Assembly (NCBI RefSeq): GCF_002933875.1
Contig: NZ_BFAV01000125.1
Span: 1 to 64,000 of the forward strand
From: Desulfocucumis palustris
Lineage (GTDB): Bacteria; Bacillota; Desulfotomaculia; Desulfotomaculales; Desulfocucumaceae
DNA length: 64,000 nt
Reading direction: 5' to 3'
The translations under genes and the position numbers were made by a program. Below the pieces are notes generated by a model. The model saw nothing but the letters and a program-made list of their open reading frames with translations. It was not told where the DNA came from and ran no database searches. Within the stretch, counting starts at the first letter, position 1; every line of letters starts with the position of its first letter. This document shows positions 48,644 to 57,472 of the stretch, piece after piece.

Positions 48644-49483
48644 TCAAATCTTTCCATTTAATCTACTCATGCAAAAGCTGGTATCGTTGCATTGATAAAT
48701 GGTTTTTCCCGTTGCCTGATCCTCTATTTCATCCAGGTATACTCCCTTTGCCCCGCACAGCCGGCAGGACTTATTCCGAAAGGATTCCGTCTGAAAAGGA
48801 AAGTCCTCAAAAGCCAGCGATATAACCCCGGTATGCGGCGGCACCGCGTATACCTTCTTTTCACGGCCCGCGCCAAACAGAATCAGGGCCTTGGAGCAAT
48901 TCAACCTGGGATTGTCAAATCTGGGGATGGGACTTGGGGCCATAACATATCTGTCATGAACCATGACAGGGTGGTCCGCGCCTGTGGACATGTTGCCGTA
49001 ACTCATGATTTGCTCAAACAGCATGAGCCAGACACCGCTATATTCCTTTTCCCCATGCAGCTTTTTGGTCTCATATTCACTTGGCTCGTAATATCTCAGC
49101 GGCTCCGGCAGCGGTACCTGAAGAACCAGAATCTGGCCCTCCCGCAGGGGTACTTCCGGAATCCGGTGCCGGGACTGGATGATGGTTGCTTCCTCCATTG
49201 CCTCGGTTACATTAATGCCGGTGGTGGCCGTGATGAGTTTTTTGATGTTTACGGCATTAACCGATTCATCCGAGCCCTGGTCAATCACTTTTATAACATC
49301 TTCCTTACCCACCAGAGAAAGGGTCAGTTGCAGCCCTCCGGTTCCCCAGCCCCTGGCAATGGGCATTTCCCGGGAAGCAAAGGGCACCTGATATCCCGGA
49401 ATAGCAATGGCCTTTAATGTGGCCCTTCTAATTTCCCTCTTGGAACCCTCATCGAAAAAAGCAAAATTGTATTCTATTTTCAT
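48644..49483 (-). CDS. phnJ: C-P lyase catalytic subunit PhnJ
   Basis: A 279-residue radical SAM enzyme that breaks the carbon-phosphorus bond. The four Cys motif near residues 240-272 is C-x2-C-x21-C-x5-C (SCRLCG ... YQCNDTSFCMSR), the exact E. coli spacing for the Fe4S4 cluster and the active Cys. Conserved PMARGWGTGGLQLTLS-like (here MPIARGWGTGGLQLTLSLVG, in parts) and PVMVHDRYVMAPSPIPRFDNPR segments are visible. It overlaps phnI by 4 bases. Confidence 0.96.
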   Translation of the reverse strand: MKIEYNFAFFDEGSKREIRRATLKAIAIPGYQVPFASREMPIARGWGTGGLQLTLSLVGKEDVIKVIDQGSDESVNAVNIKKLITATTGINVTEAMEEATIIQSRHRIPEVPLREGQILVLQVPLPEPLRYYEPSEYETKKLHGEKEYSGVWLMLFEQIMSYGNMSTGADHPVMVHDRYVMAPSPIPRFDNPRLNCSKALILFGAGREKKVYAVPPHTGVISLAFEDFPFQTESFRNKSCRLCGAKGVYLDEIEDQATGKTIYQCNDTSFCMSRLNGKI

Positions 49484-50616
49484 GGATTCAGCTCCCCGTC
49501 ACTTTCCATGTCCTTGCCCCGCCCGCTCTTCTTTGACTTGCGGACACTGTCCAGCTTGGACTGGAAGGTTACATAATGGGGCAATTTAAGATGTGATATA
49601 AACCCTGTGGCTTCGACAGAGTCAATGTGCAAAAGAACAAATTCCTCATTATGGGTTGGATACTCCGGGCTGCCTGTTTCCAAACAATGATCCAGTATGC
49701 TCATGGCAATGGCCTTGGTTTCATTTTGTCCGTAACAGATACCGTAACCGATGCCGAACTCAATCTCTTTCACGCCGTTTTCTTTTTGCACGGGCGCCGG
49801 AAACAGGGTCTCCACTTCGGTTACCTTGATTCCTCCGATATAATAAGCGTCATCTTCATCCTCCCCGTCGAAGGGGTTATCCACGTATAGGGGTAAATGT
49901 CCCACCCGCAATTCTCCGACGGTTGGATGCAGCGCCCCATAACCGCGCAGGGCGGCATAGCCTAAAGAAGTAACGGCCCCGGTCTGCCCCCTGGTTAAAA
50001 TCTGCAGTCTTTCACTGCGGCTGGTGGGAAATTTTACACTTTCCCTGGTAATATCGTCCGGTTCACGATCATTGTTTTCACAGTCCTGGAGCAGGCCTTC
50101 CCTTCGCAGATAATCCAGGATCTTGGGCAGATTGGCCAAATCCGTAGCGCAACTGTTGATTCCGTTGTCCCGGGCGAAATTATGCAGCCAGTTGCTGATA
50201 TCCCCTTCTGTTTCATTATTTAATTCAAAATCTATTAAACGATGGGTGTAATCGCAGGTGGCCCCTAATATCTGCCCGCCGGGAATGTCTTTAAAACTTG
50301 CCGAAATTCTTCGTTCAGCCAGCATGTCATCCGGGTGAACCGTGCGGGAATAATGTTTTCTGGGCAAAGTGGAACGGTAAGCCCTCATCAAAAAGACCGC
50401 TTCCTCGGGACTTCCTTCCGCCTGCTTGATGGATATGGCTGCCAGAGTTTCACTGTAAAGACTGCTCTCCGACATGACCTGATCGATCAGGCAGCGCATT
50501 CCGCATTCAATTCCGTGAACATCCAGCACATCGCCCTTTTTCAGCCGCTCATATTTAAGCCGTTTAATTGACTCCTCAATGGCCAAAGTACCGCCTTTTA
50601 CCGCCACATATCCCAT
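49480..50616 (-). CDS. phnI: C-P lyase nucleosidase subunit PhnI
   Basis: A 378-residue subunit that carries out displacement of adenine from MgATP by phosphonate together with PhnGHL. The start MGYVAVKGGTLAIEESIKRLKYER, the RISASFKDIPGGQILGATCDYTHRL region (parts) and LPHYVTFQSKLDSVR near the C-terminus match the family. It starts immediately after the phnH stop and overlaps phnJ by 4 bases. It is about 24 residues longer than the E. coli protein, mainly in a C-terminal basic tail. Confidence 0.95.
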   Translation of the reverse strand: MGYVAVKGGTLAIEESIKRLKYERLKKGDVLDVHGIECGMRCLIDQVMSESSLYSETLAAISIKQAEGSPEEAVFLMRAYRSTLPRKHYSRTVHPDDMLAERRISASFKDIPGGQILGATCDYTHRLIDFELNNETEGDISNWLHNFARDNGINSCATDLANLPKILDYLRREGLLQDCENNDREPDDITRESVKFPTSRSERLQILTRGQTGAVTSLGYAALRGYGALHPTVGELRVGHLPLYVDNPFDGEDEDDAYYIGGIKVTEVETLFPAPVQKENGVKEIEFGIGYGICYGQNETKAIAMSILDHCLETGSPEYPTHNEEFVLLHIDSVEATGFISHLKLPHYVTFQSKLDSVRKSKKSGRGKDMESDGELNP

Positions 50617-51213
50617 CTATCCAACCACCCGTTTCACTATTTGAGTTGTTCTGGGAATACATAAAATGTTATGACTGGAATCTGTAAAGATAATATCTAT
50701 TCCCAATGGATATTCCACGTTTTTTTCAGCCCGTATATCCACCCAGCTATCCGTGGTTTGCACCTTTATACAACTCTCCCGGTCAATTCCCGGGCCGGTA
50801 ATAATCAAATCACCGTTATTGCCCAGGGTGGCGACTTCAACGATAATGGTTGCTGATTTATGAGGATCTATCAAATTTCCCGGACAGGCTGCTTTAAATG
50901 CCTTCTCCAAAGCCAAAGGCCCGGCGTCATTTAAAATAAAAATAAAATCGGCATTTTCCGGTTCCGCTGCCCTGGCATAAGTTAACTGGTTGATCAGCCG
51001 GCTGATTTCAGCTTCCCGTTCTGAAACAGCTTTAAAGGTTACTTCAGTATCCAGAAGCATTAGCGCCAATACCACCGTGGAATTAAAACAGCCGGCCTCC
51101 ACGTCGATGTTATCCGCCTGGGCTTTTATATTACTGATCAATCCCGGCCTGGACATGGCATCCAGCGTCTTTCTATAGGCCCTCTGTATGTCATGGACCG
51201 CATCCAGTTTCAT
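50617..51213 (-). CDS. phnH: C-P lyase subunit PhnH
   Basis: A 198-residue subunit of the PhnGHIJ core complex. AYRKTLDAMSRPGLISNIKAQ near residue 12 and GPGIDRESCIKVQTTDSWVDIR near residue 140 are conserved PhnH parts; LALMLLDTEVTFKAVS is also typical. GAGGAG precedes the ATG. The gene follows phnG by 20 bases and abuts phnI. Confidence 0.94.
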   Translation of the reverse strand: MKLDAVHDIQRAYRKTLDAMSRPGLISNIKAQADNIDVEAGCFNSTVVLALMLLDTEVTFKAVSEREAEISRLINQLTYARAAEPENADFIFILNDAGPLALEKAFKAACPGNLIDPHKSATIIVEVATLGNNGDLIITGPGIDRESCIKVQTTDSWVDIRAEKNVEYPLGIDIIFTDSSHNILCIPRTTQIVKRVVG

Positions 51214-51233
51214 GGTTTCATACTCCTCTTACC

Positions 51234-51656
51234 TCAGTTGTCCATTGTTTGAAAGGATACTTTTGTCTTTAACACATTGTTTTTAAAGGTTTCATAATTC
51301 TGTTTGATTTTTTCCTCCTCAAGGAGCAAGGTTCTTGTCCAATCCTCTGTCTCCGGTAAAGCGGCATTGTATGCCGCGTCTATAATTGCCAGATAATAAG
51401 CATGCTCCGGCTCTTGTCCCTTGACAATGCCGATTCCCAGATGCCCGTTAAGCATCACTTTGCATTCCGTAATTAATACTTCACCCAAATAGAAAAGACT
51501 TTTCCTGGCCGTTTCCCTTACCTTGACCATAACTAAACCATTGTCGGGTTCCTCAATTGTTTTGACATTATAATTGTTTATTATTCCTTCCGCTAATTTT
51601 TTTGCAATTTCACGGGAACCTTTCAGCAGGATCTCGGTTCTCTTTCTTCTGACCAT
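51234..51656 (-). CDS. phnG: C-P lyase subunit PhnG
   Basis: A 140-residue subunit, the first gene of the C-P lyase operon. DNGLVMVKVRETARKSLFYLGEVLITECKV (parts) and NGHLGIGIVKGQEPEHAYYLAIIDAAYNA match PhnG, which forms a heterodimer with PhnI. It is somewhat diverged in the first 30 residues. AAAGGAAGG precedes ATG. A candidate operator lies about 42 bases upstream. Confidence 0.93.
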   Translation of the reverse strand: MVRRKRTEILLKGSREIAKKLAEGIINNYNVKTIEEPDNGLVMVKVRETARKSLFYLGEVLITECKVMLNGHLGIGIVKGQEPEHAYYLAIIDAAYNAALPETEDWTRTLLLEEEKIKQNYETFKNNVLKTKVSFQTMDN

Positions 51657-51697
51657 CTAATAGCCTTCCTTTATGATTTCTTCACGTTAATTATGAT

Positions 51698-51713
51698 AAC
51701 TTGTTGCCAAGTT
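51698..51713. promoter_or_regulatory. Candidate PhnF operator upstream of phnG
   Basis: AACTTGTTGCCAAGTT is an inverted repeat (AACTTG / CAAGTT) with a 4-base centre, 42 bases upstream of the phnG start. GntR/HutC-family regulators bind short inverted repeats at such positions. No second copy was found in the phn region. Confidence 0.45.
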
Positions 51714-51862
51714 GGTGAATTTAAAGCCTTATTAAACGCTTGTTATATTTCTGTTAAAAGCAAACATATTTTTGGAAAATGCCTGTTTTCCAATACTAAC
51801 TCTTACTTCCAGCACCTTGGTGAACCGGGTATTTTATTTTCCGGAATGGCATAAAACCCCTA

Positions 51863-52321
51863 TTGACTTCGAGTATGCTCAAAGGTATAGCATGGGGCTT
51901 TGTTATTATAACGGATAAAAACGAAATGAAGCGTTTATCGGACGAAACAAAAAAACACCTGGTTGAAAACCTTGAAAAATATCCATATTTTAAGCAATAT
52001 GAAAACATGTTGAAGGATATAAATTTTAACATTTTTTACAATGCGCCCTGTTTGCTGATAATCTATGGCGACACCAATTCCCACTGGCATGTTTACGACT
52101 GCACCCTGGCAGCCGGCAATATTATGCTCGCCGCCGTAGAATTCGGATTGGGTACCTGTTGGATTGGATTCGCAGGGCATATTTGTGATAGCGGGGAATT
52201 TAAATCAAAATATAACATTCCCGGTCACTACAAGCTGGTGTGCCCTATGGTTGTCGGCTATCCCAAGGTGCAGCTGCCGCCCCCGGACCGAAAACCGGCC
52301 CCTGTTTTCTTCCATGGGTAG
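51863..52321 (+). pseudogene. N-terminally truncated nitroreductase-family gene
   Basis: Residues match only the C-terminal two thirds of a nitroreductase: WGFVIITDKNEMKRLSDETK, FYNAPCLLIIYGDTNSHWHVYD, AAGNIMLAAVEFGLGTCWIGFA and GYPKVQLPPPDRKPAPVFF. The N-terminal part with the first FMN-binding loop (R-R-S-x-R) and the following helix is missing. The start (TTG 51863 or ATG 51875) has no ribosome site. The frame upstream reads into unrelated sequence. It is probably a remnant; alternatively a short functional form. Confidence 0.6.
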
Positions 52322-52452
52322 ACATTTTTTAACAACCCCGGGTAACTTTCATTTCAAGAGCAGGAATCCTCGCCGATAAGTAGAAAATATTTAGTTGGTT
52401 TATTAATTGTTTAGAATAGAATCCAGGTATTTAGTAAAGGGGGAGTGGAAAA

Positions 52453-52632
52453 ATGACAAAAGCAAAGGATATGACGCAGGGGCAAATTGCCCATACCTTT
52501 TGCACTTGGTGTTATTACCGCCTCTTTGTCGCGGGCAGCGACTACTGGGGGTGCGGCCTGGTAGAAAAGAAAAAGGAAGAACACTGCTCATATAAAAAGG
52601 CGCTGCTGAAAGAAGAAGAAAAAGTAAGCTGA
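52453..52632 (+). CDS. 59-residue Cys-rich protein
   Basis: ATG at 52453 has GGGGGAGTGG upstream. The product (MTKAKDMTQGQIAHTFCTWC..., then YWGCGLVEKKKEEHCSYKK) has C-x2-C, one Cys in GCG and one in HC, a possible zinc site, and a Lys/Glu-rich C-terminus. No family is assigned. A terminator hairpin (52737-52763) follows, which supports a small stand-alone gene. Confidence 0.6.
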   Translation: MTKAKDMTQGQIAHTFCTWCYYRLFVAGSDYWGCGLVEKKKEEHCSYKKALLKEEEKVS

Positions 52633-52736
52633 TTTTGAATTGGTACAGGCAATTAATAGAAATGGCGGAACAGCCGGCCTGACGGCAGAAATACAAAAAT
52701 TTGAAATTGTATCCATTTATTGTGCATGGATTTCAG

Positions 52737-52770
52737 AAGCCACCAGTGCTGAACTGGTGGCTTTAATTTT
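52737..52770 (+). terminator. Terminator after the 59-residue gene
   Basis: AAGCCACCAG (52737-52746) pairs with CTGGTGGCTT (52754-52763), followed by a T-rich run. Confidence 0.85.
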
Positions 52771-52881
52771 AACCACTGAAGATATGCGAATGTATTGCTC
52801 CCTCATAATCATTTTTGCTGGTTTCCCCGGCCAACGGGGCCTGGCGCACCATTTGCAAAATGGCATATTTCAGGCGCCAAT

Positions 52882-53349
52882 TTAAAATAAGCCCTGGCTC
52901 CGCCCCAGGGCTACGGCCTTGCATTCCTTCATAATATCTTCCGCCTGCAGTATTTCATCTTCACTCCGGCAACGCACCCCCACCAGCACATCCCCCGAAG
53001 GAGACCGCCCCCGGGAAGCCTTTCCCTTTACAATCATTTTATCGATAAAATAACCCAGCCCGCATCCCGCCGCCAGGCCTATGAGCCCAAGGGCCACAGG
53101 ACCGATAAAAACCATCGAGCCGTAAATAACCCCCATCAGCATTCCTATGGACCCGGTTATGGCCATGCCGTCCACAAGGCTCATGCCGTCACTTGCGTAC
53201 ATGGTGTCAAGTATTCTTTGCCTGCCGGGCAGGCAAGGGTCGAGCACAACCACTAAAAGCCTGTCCCCGGAAAAGCCTGAATCCTTTAATCTTTTAATCC
53301 CCAGCTCCAATACCAGCGAGGTTTTATAAAGTCCGTATACGCTATACAT
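52882..53349 (-). CDS. Stress-protein-like membrane-associated protein (GSP17M/DUF1269 type)
   Basis: A 155-residue protein. The start MYSVYGLYKTSLVLELGIKRLKDSGFSGDRLLVVVLD is like that of the general stress protein YflT/GSP17M family, which reads as 'x-V-x-G-x-Y...A...L...G-F...I'. The middle is a Gly-rich hydrophobic hairpin (SIGMLMGVIYGSMVFIGPVALG then LGYFIDKM) and the end, VLVGVRCRSEDEILQAEDIM, is a second strand-helix unit. It has the same design as 60796-61281. The ATG at 53349 with AGGTGATG upstream is chosen; an in-frame start at 53379 has no site. Divergent from 53430-54188. Confidence 0.7.
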   Translation of the reverse strand: MYSVYGLYKTSLVLELGIKRLKDSGFSGDRLLVVVLDPCLPGRQRILDTMYASDGMSLVDGMAITGSIGMLMGVIYGSMVFIGPVALGLIGLAAGCGLGYFIDKMIVKGKASRGRSPSGDVLVGVRCRSEDEILQAEDIMKECKAVALGRSQGLF

Positions 53350-53429
53350 GACATCACCTGTAGGATTTAGGATAATCACAATAGCGGCAGGTTATTCTAT
53401 TTTTGTACACTAAAGCAGGTGATCCAAAA

Positions 53430-54188
53430 ATGATGAGAAAAAAACAGCTTCGATTTGCCAGGATGGCCATGTCCGAATTGAACATAGCCATTTTGCACGC
53501 CAAAATGCCCTGGATGCCCATGTGGTGGTCCGCCGCCCTGCCGGGTCTGGGCCACCTGTGTAAAGGTTCATATTGCAAAGGACTCATTCTCATGTTATGG
53601 GAAATACTGGTTAACTTTAAGGCCAGAATTAATATAAGTATTTTACACACCTTCACCGGTGAATTCAGTAAAGCCAGGGAAGCTTTAAATGTGGAATGGG
53701 CGCTGGTTTATGGAGTGATATTTTGCTTTTCCATCTTCGACAGCTATCGCAATAGTGTTGAATCGAATATACTGAGCAGGCTGGAACGGCAACAAAAAAA
53801 GAGCGACTATAGATTTATGATAATGTCCCCCTACGGTATGAATTACCTGAACAGGTTAAATCCCTGGCTTGCAGCCACCTGGTCCGCCCTTTTGCCAGGA
53901 TTCGGGCACATGTATAACGGTAAAACAATTAAAGGAACCATCCTTCTGGTATGGTCCGTGGCCATAATATATTTCTCCCATGTCAACCACGGTATAATTG
54001 CCACCTTTACTGGAGAATTCAGCAAGGTCAATGACATAGTCAATTATCAGTGGTTGCTTTTTTTCCCTTCGATATATTTGTTTTCCATTTGGGATTCGTA
54101 TAACGACGCGGTGGAGACCAATAAACTTTTTGCGGAGGCTCAAAAACAGCACTTGAGGAAAACCTACGGTAAAACAATTAAGAATTGA
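53430..54188 (+). CDS. Membrane protein with two internal repeats, unknown function
   Basis: A 252-residue protein built of two homologous halves. Repeat 1: SAALPGLGHLCKGSYCKGL, HTFTGEFSKAREALNVEWAL and FSIFDSYRNSVESN. Repeat 2: SALLPGFGHMYNGKTIKGT, ATFTGEFSKVNDIVNYQWLL and FSIWDSYNDAVETN. Each half has two hydrophobic segments. The P-G-x-G-H-x-Y-x-G-K-x-x-K-G part resembles the TM2-type 'aggregate/small membrane' motif. ATG at 53430 follows AGGTGATCC; it is divergent from the stress protein gene. Function unknown. Confidence 0.75.
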   Translation: MMRKKQLRFARMAMSELNIAILHAKMPWMPMWWSAALPGLGHLCKGSYCKGLILMLWEILVNFKARINISILHTFTGEFSKAREALNVEWALVYGVIFCFSIFDSYRNSVESNILSRLERQQKKSDYRFMIMSPYGMNYLNRLNPWLAATWSALLPGFGHMYNGKTIKGTILLVWSVAIIYFSHVNHGIIATFTGEFSKVNDIVNYQWLLFFPSIYLFSIWDSYNDAVETNKLFAEAQKQHLRKTYGKTIKN

Positions 54189-54212
54189 TGGCCATGGCCA
54201 ACTCCCATTCCG

Positions 54213-55892
54213 TCAGAGACACACCCTGTTCCTGCCCCCGGATTTGGCCCGGTAAAGGGCTTCATCCGCCCTGGCTATAAGCCAGTCCACATTTGCGTCG
54301 GAGCCGGGCTCAATGCAGGCCACACCAAAACTCGCGGTTATATTTATACAATCGCAGCCGGGCAGGGGTATGCACTGCTCCTGGACGGCCAGGCGCGTGC
54401 GCTCGGCTATTTTCAACGTTTGCTCGCAATTTGCCCCGGGCAGGCAGGTGATGAACTCCTCCCCGCCATAACGCCCCACAAAATCGTAGGAGCGGCTGAA
54501 ACAGGAAATCCGGGAAGCAAAAACCTGCAGCACCACGTCCCCGGCCTGGTGCCCGTATGTATCATTAACCTTTTTAAACCCGTCGATATCGGCCAGAATT
54601 ATGCCCACCGGCGAACTTTCCCTCCTGGCCCTGTCCACCTCCTGCCCAAGCCGCTCCATGAAGACCCGCCGGTTCAAAAGCCCGGTAAGGTAGTCCACCG
54701 AAGCAAGATGCTCGGCATGCTCCCTGGCCCTTTCAGCCTCCTCCTTGGCCTCCACAATTTTTGTAATGTCTATGAAGGAAACAATCCCCCCGGTGAAATG
54801 GCCCCTGTCGTCCCGGAGTATATTTATATTTTTCAATATTGACAGAAGACGGCCGTCCTTGCTGGTCATGGTGCACTGGTGCTTCAGTATTGGCTCGGTC
54901 CGGGCCGTATCGAAAAAAACACACTTTTCCTGACATTTTGATTTTAGCATAAGTAGATGGCGACCCAAAATCTCTTCCCGGTCAAAACCTGTGATAAGGC
55001 AAAATTCGTCGTTGACGTTTACTATTTCACCGTAACTGTTTACTATGTATATGGCGGTGGCCGCGGTCTGCAATATTTTATCCTGCAGGCATTTCTCAAA
55101 TTCCAACGTCCTGCGGGCCTCAATCAGCGGTGAAATATCAATTATGCAAAGCAAAGTGCCCAGGTAATGGTCATCCTTTTGGACGGGCTGAACTGTTATG
55201 GTAAACTCACCCTGGCGGATCCAGTTGTGTATGGAGACAGGGGCCAGGCTGTTACCTGCCTTATAGTCCTCCAGCACGTTCCTCAGCCTCTGGTCGGTAT
55301 CCTCCGGCAGCATCTTCCAAAGGGAGTGATTTATAATTTCCTCCCGTTTTTTTTCCACCAAATCACATGCGTATTGGTTAATTTCCGTTATTCTGTCCAG
55401 CACATCCACAAAAACCACTCCCTGCTGCATGCTGGACAATACCGCCTGCAGCCTGGCCAGGCCTATTTCAGCGTCGGATTTAAGTGATTCTTCCGCCAGC
55501 TTTGAACGCAGCAAAAGCTTAACCCTACGCCTTAAAAGAGGAAAGTTCACCGGCCTGGTGATAAATTCATCCACGCCCGCGTTTAGAGCCCTGTGGATCA
55601 TATCATCTTCTTCCGGCTCCGATATCATCACCAGCGGCAACCTGTTTCCTCCAGGCAGCCCGCGGATAACCCGGCATGCATCTATGCCGCTCATAACCGG
55701 CATCATTATGTCCATCAGTATTATATGGGGAGTGGATTTTTCAAATAATTCCACCGCCTCGACACCGTTTTCCGCTTCAATAACCTGATAACCGTCATTT
55801 TCCAGGGCGCTCCTGAACATCTGCCTTTCCGCCCTGTCGTCGTCAACCACCAGTATTAAAGGGGAACTTTTATTCAGAGAGTTATCCGCCAT
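54213..55892 (-). CDS. Response regulator with two PAS domains and GGDEF diguanylate cyclase
   Basis: A 559-residue cytoplasmic signalling protein. The receiver (residues 1-125) has ILVVDDDRAERQMF, phospho-Asp in IILMDIMMPVMSG and Lys in RPVNFP-like position. Two PAS domains follow (LQAVLSSMQQGVVFVDVLDR, then ILQTAATAIYIVNSYGEIVNVND in parts). The GGDEF domain has VDYLTGLLNRRVFMERL, IDGFKKVNDTYGHQAGD, RSYD I-site and RYGGEEF. It should make c-di-GMP. ATG at 55892 after AAAGGGA is chosen over 55925. No adjacent kinase gene. Confidence 0.93.
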   Translation of the reverse strand: MADNSLNKSSPLILVVDDDRAERQMFRSALENDGYQVIEAENGVEAVELFEKSTPHIILMDIMMPVMSGIDACRVIRGLPGGNRLPLVMISEPEEDDMIHRALNAGVDEFITRPVNFPLLRRRVKLLLRSKLAEESLKSDAEIGLARLQAVLSSMQQGVVFVDVLDRITEINQYACDLVEKKREEIINHSLWKMLPEDTDQRLRNVLEDYKAGNSLAPVSIHNWIRQGEFTITVQPVQKDDHYLGTLLCIIDISPLIEARRTLEFEKCLQDKILQTAATAIYIVNSYGEIVNVNDEFCLITGFDREEILGRHLLMLKSKCQEKCVFFDTARTEPILKHQCTMTSKDGRLLSILKNINILRDDRGHFTGGIVSFIDITKIVEAKEEAERAREHAEHLASVDYLTGLLNRRVFMERLGQEVDRARRESSPVGIILADIDGFKKVNDTYGHQAGDVVLQVFASRISCFSRSYDFVGRYGGEEFITCLPGANCEQTLKIAERTRLAVQEQCIPLPGCDCINITASFGVACIEPGSDANVDWLIARADEALYRAKSGGRNRVCL

Positions 55893-55956
55893 CCCTTTTT
55901 CCTTTCCCTGGTTGGTACCCGGCACACCGATGTGTTAAATAAAAAAAACATTTATA

Positions 55957-56682
55957 TTATTTGCTGTAAACCCTGGCCTTTGAATATTCAAACATATGCT
56001 CTCTAACATTCAGGCTTTTGGACATAACAATCATTTCGCCGTCCTCCAGGGGCAGGCCGTCCTTGGGATTACTGCCGATTTGCTCCACCAGCCACTCCTT
56101 AAACAACTGAAGCCCCCCCAAATTCTGGGGAAATCCGCCCCACAGATCCCAGACCCTGAAATAAACTATGAAATGAAGCCTGTAAACATTGGCGATGCGG
56201 TCCTTCCTTATTTTTATATCAATCAGCCGCAGGCAGGGCTGGGACTTTCCGTCCACCAGATCCTCGGGCCTGGCTATCTCTATGCAGGATTTCACATGGC
56301 CGAAGCCCTGCTCCCTAAAGCTGCTTATCAGGCCGTCCACCTGTATGCAGATCCTGCTGCCATAGGTATATTTTTCGTTTTCACCCACATGGGGGTTTAA
56401 TATATAGGTGCTGAAATATTCCTCAATTCTGTCCATGGTGGTGGGCGGAGGAATGCTCATACCCGGAGGCATGTCGTCACAAAGCGGCCTCAGTCCGGGA
56501 TGCTTTATCCTGCAGCAGACAAAATCGAATTCACGTCTCAGCTGCCCGGGATAACTGCCCCACTCAACGGGATATTCATAGGCGTCTATTTCCCAAAGCT
56601 TTTTTTGCAGCTGATACCATGCATCCGGAAGATTGTGGGCGTCTACAAAAACAGGTATCAAATACTCAATTTTTTCGCTCAT
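55957..56682 (-). CDS. Thymidylate synthase-like protein (ThyA superfamily)
   Basis: A 241-residue protein, usually called hypothetical. The second half matches ThyA-type synthases: YTYGSRICIQVDGLISSFREQG, a Pro-Cys pair in SQPCLRLIDIKIRKDRI at the position of the catalytic Cys, and FRVWDLWGGFPQNLGGLQLFKEWL, which parallels 'R-S-x-D-x-x-x-G-x-P-x-N-x-x'. The expected R-x-x-D and Asn are conserved, but the dUMP/folate sites of E. coli ThyA are not fully kept. It may be an archaeal-type or side-activity enzyme. ATG at 56682 has GGGGTG eight bases upstream; an in-frame start at 56793 has none. Confidence 0.55.
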   Translation of the reverse strand: MSEKIEYLIPVFVDAHNLPDAWYQLQKKLWEIDAYEYPVEWGSYPGQLRREFDFVCCRIKHPGLRPLCDDMPPGMSIPPPTTMDRIEEYFSTYILNPHVGENEKYTYGSRICIQVDGLISSFREQGFGHVKSCIEIARPEDLVDGKSQPCLRLIDIKIRKDRIANVYRLHFIVYFRVWDLWGGFPQNLGGLQLFKEWLVEQIGSNPKDGLPLEDGEMIVMSKSLNVREHMFEYSKARVYSK

Positions 56683-56859
56683 AATACGTGCACCCCTTTC
56701 TCCACCATGTATTCCCTCTTTAAAGCATAGAATCCTTCTGGCACATATTCTATATAAAAAGAAAAAAAATAACAACAATTGAGGAAACTCCACGGATTGG
56801 AGCGGTAAAAACGGTATTTTGCACGTCCGGCGGCCAGGGGCGGGGCTGCCCGGCGAAAT

Positions 56860-56910
56860 AATAAAAAAGGGGCCAAAACAAAGCCTTTGGACCCTTTCAA
56901 TTTTTTTCTG
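56860..56910. terminator. Terminator-like hairpin between thymidylate-synthase-like gene and marR
   Basis: GGGGCCAAAA and TTTGGACCC pair with one mismatch, with A runs on one side and T runs on the other, so it can end transcription of the marR gene on the minus strand. Confidence 0.55.
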
Positions 56911-56958
56911 TAGAGTTTTATATTAATTATTAACACGCAAATTATTAGGCCAAAAAAT

Positions 56959-57378
56959 TTACATTTCCTCATTAATAACCATTAGCAGCTTTTTAAGGGA
57001 GTTAACCTGTTCAGGGCTGAACTGGGATTTTAACTTTTTATTAAATTCATTGGCCACAGGGATAAGCTTATCCGCCAGCAGCCGTCCCTTTTCGGTAAGG
57101 AAAACCTTTAATGCCCGCCTGTCGCCGGGATCGCTGCGCCTTTGCACCATATTTTCCTTTTCCAGACGGTCCACCAGCCCCGTAACAGCCGGGCTTTCCA
57201 GGGAAAGCCGTTCGGCCAGGTTTTTAACATTTTGACCATCCTGCAGCAATAAAGCAAAAAGTATAAAGGACTGTGTCAGGGTGATACCGTATTCGCTAAA
57301 CCGATTATTATAATATTTATGAAGCTTCCGGGCGGCAACACCCATTTCAAAGCAAAGATAGCCTGTAAAATCCTCCAT
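56959..57378 (-). CDS. MarR-family regulator
   Basis: A 139-residue winged-helix regulator. GITLTQSFILFALLLQDGQNVKNLAERLSLESPAVTGLVDRLEKEN (parts) is the helix-turn-helix and MVQRRSDPGDRRALKVFLTEKGR the wing. It has N- and C-terminal dimer helices. ATG at 57378 with AAGGAG seven bases upstream is chosen. It lies 95 bases downstream of the enoyl-CoA hydratase gene start side on the same strand, and may regulate its neighbours. Confidence 0.9.
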   Translation of the reverse strand: MEDFTGYLCFEMGVAARKLHKYYNNRFSEYGITLTQSFILFALLLQDGQNVKNLAERLSLESPAVTGLVDRLEKENMVQRRSDPGDRRALKVFLTEKGRLLADKLIPVANEFNKKLKSQFSPEQVNSLKKLLMVINEEM

Positions 57379-57472
57379 GATAATGCTCCTTAACAAACCA
57401 TGATTAAATATAATATATTTGTATGTTAATTATTTGTCAATAACACAATTATCATATCTGGATTCCCTGCCT

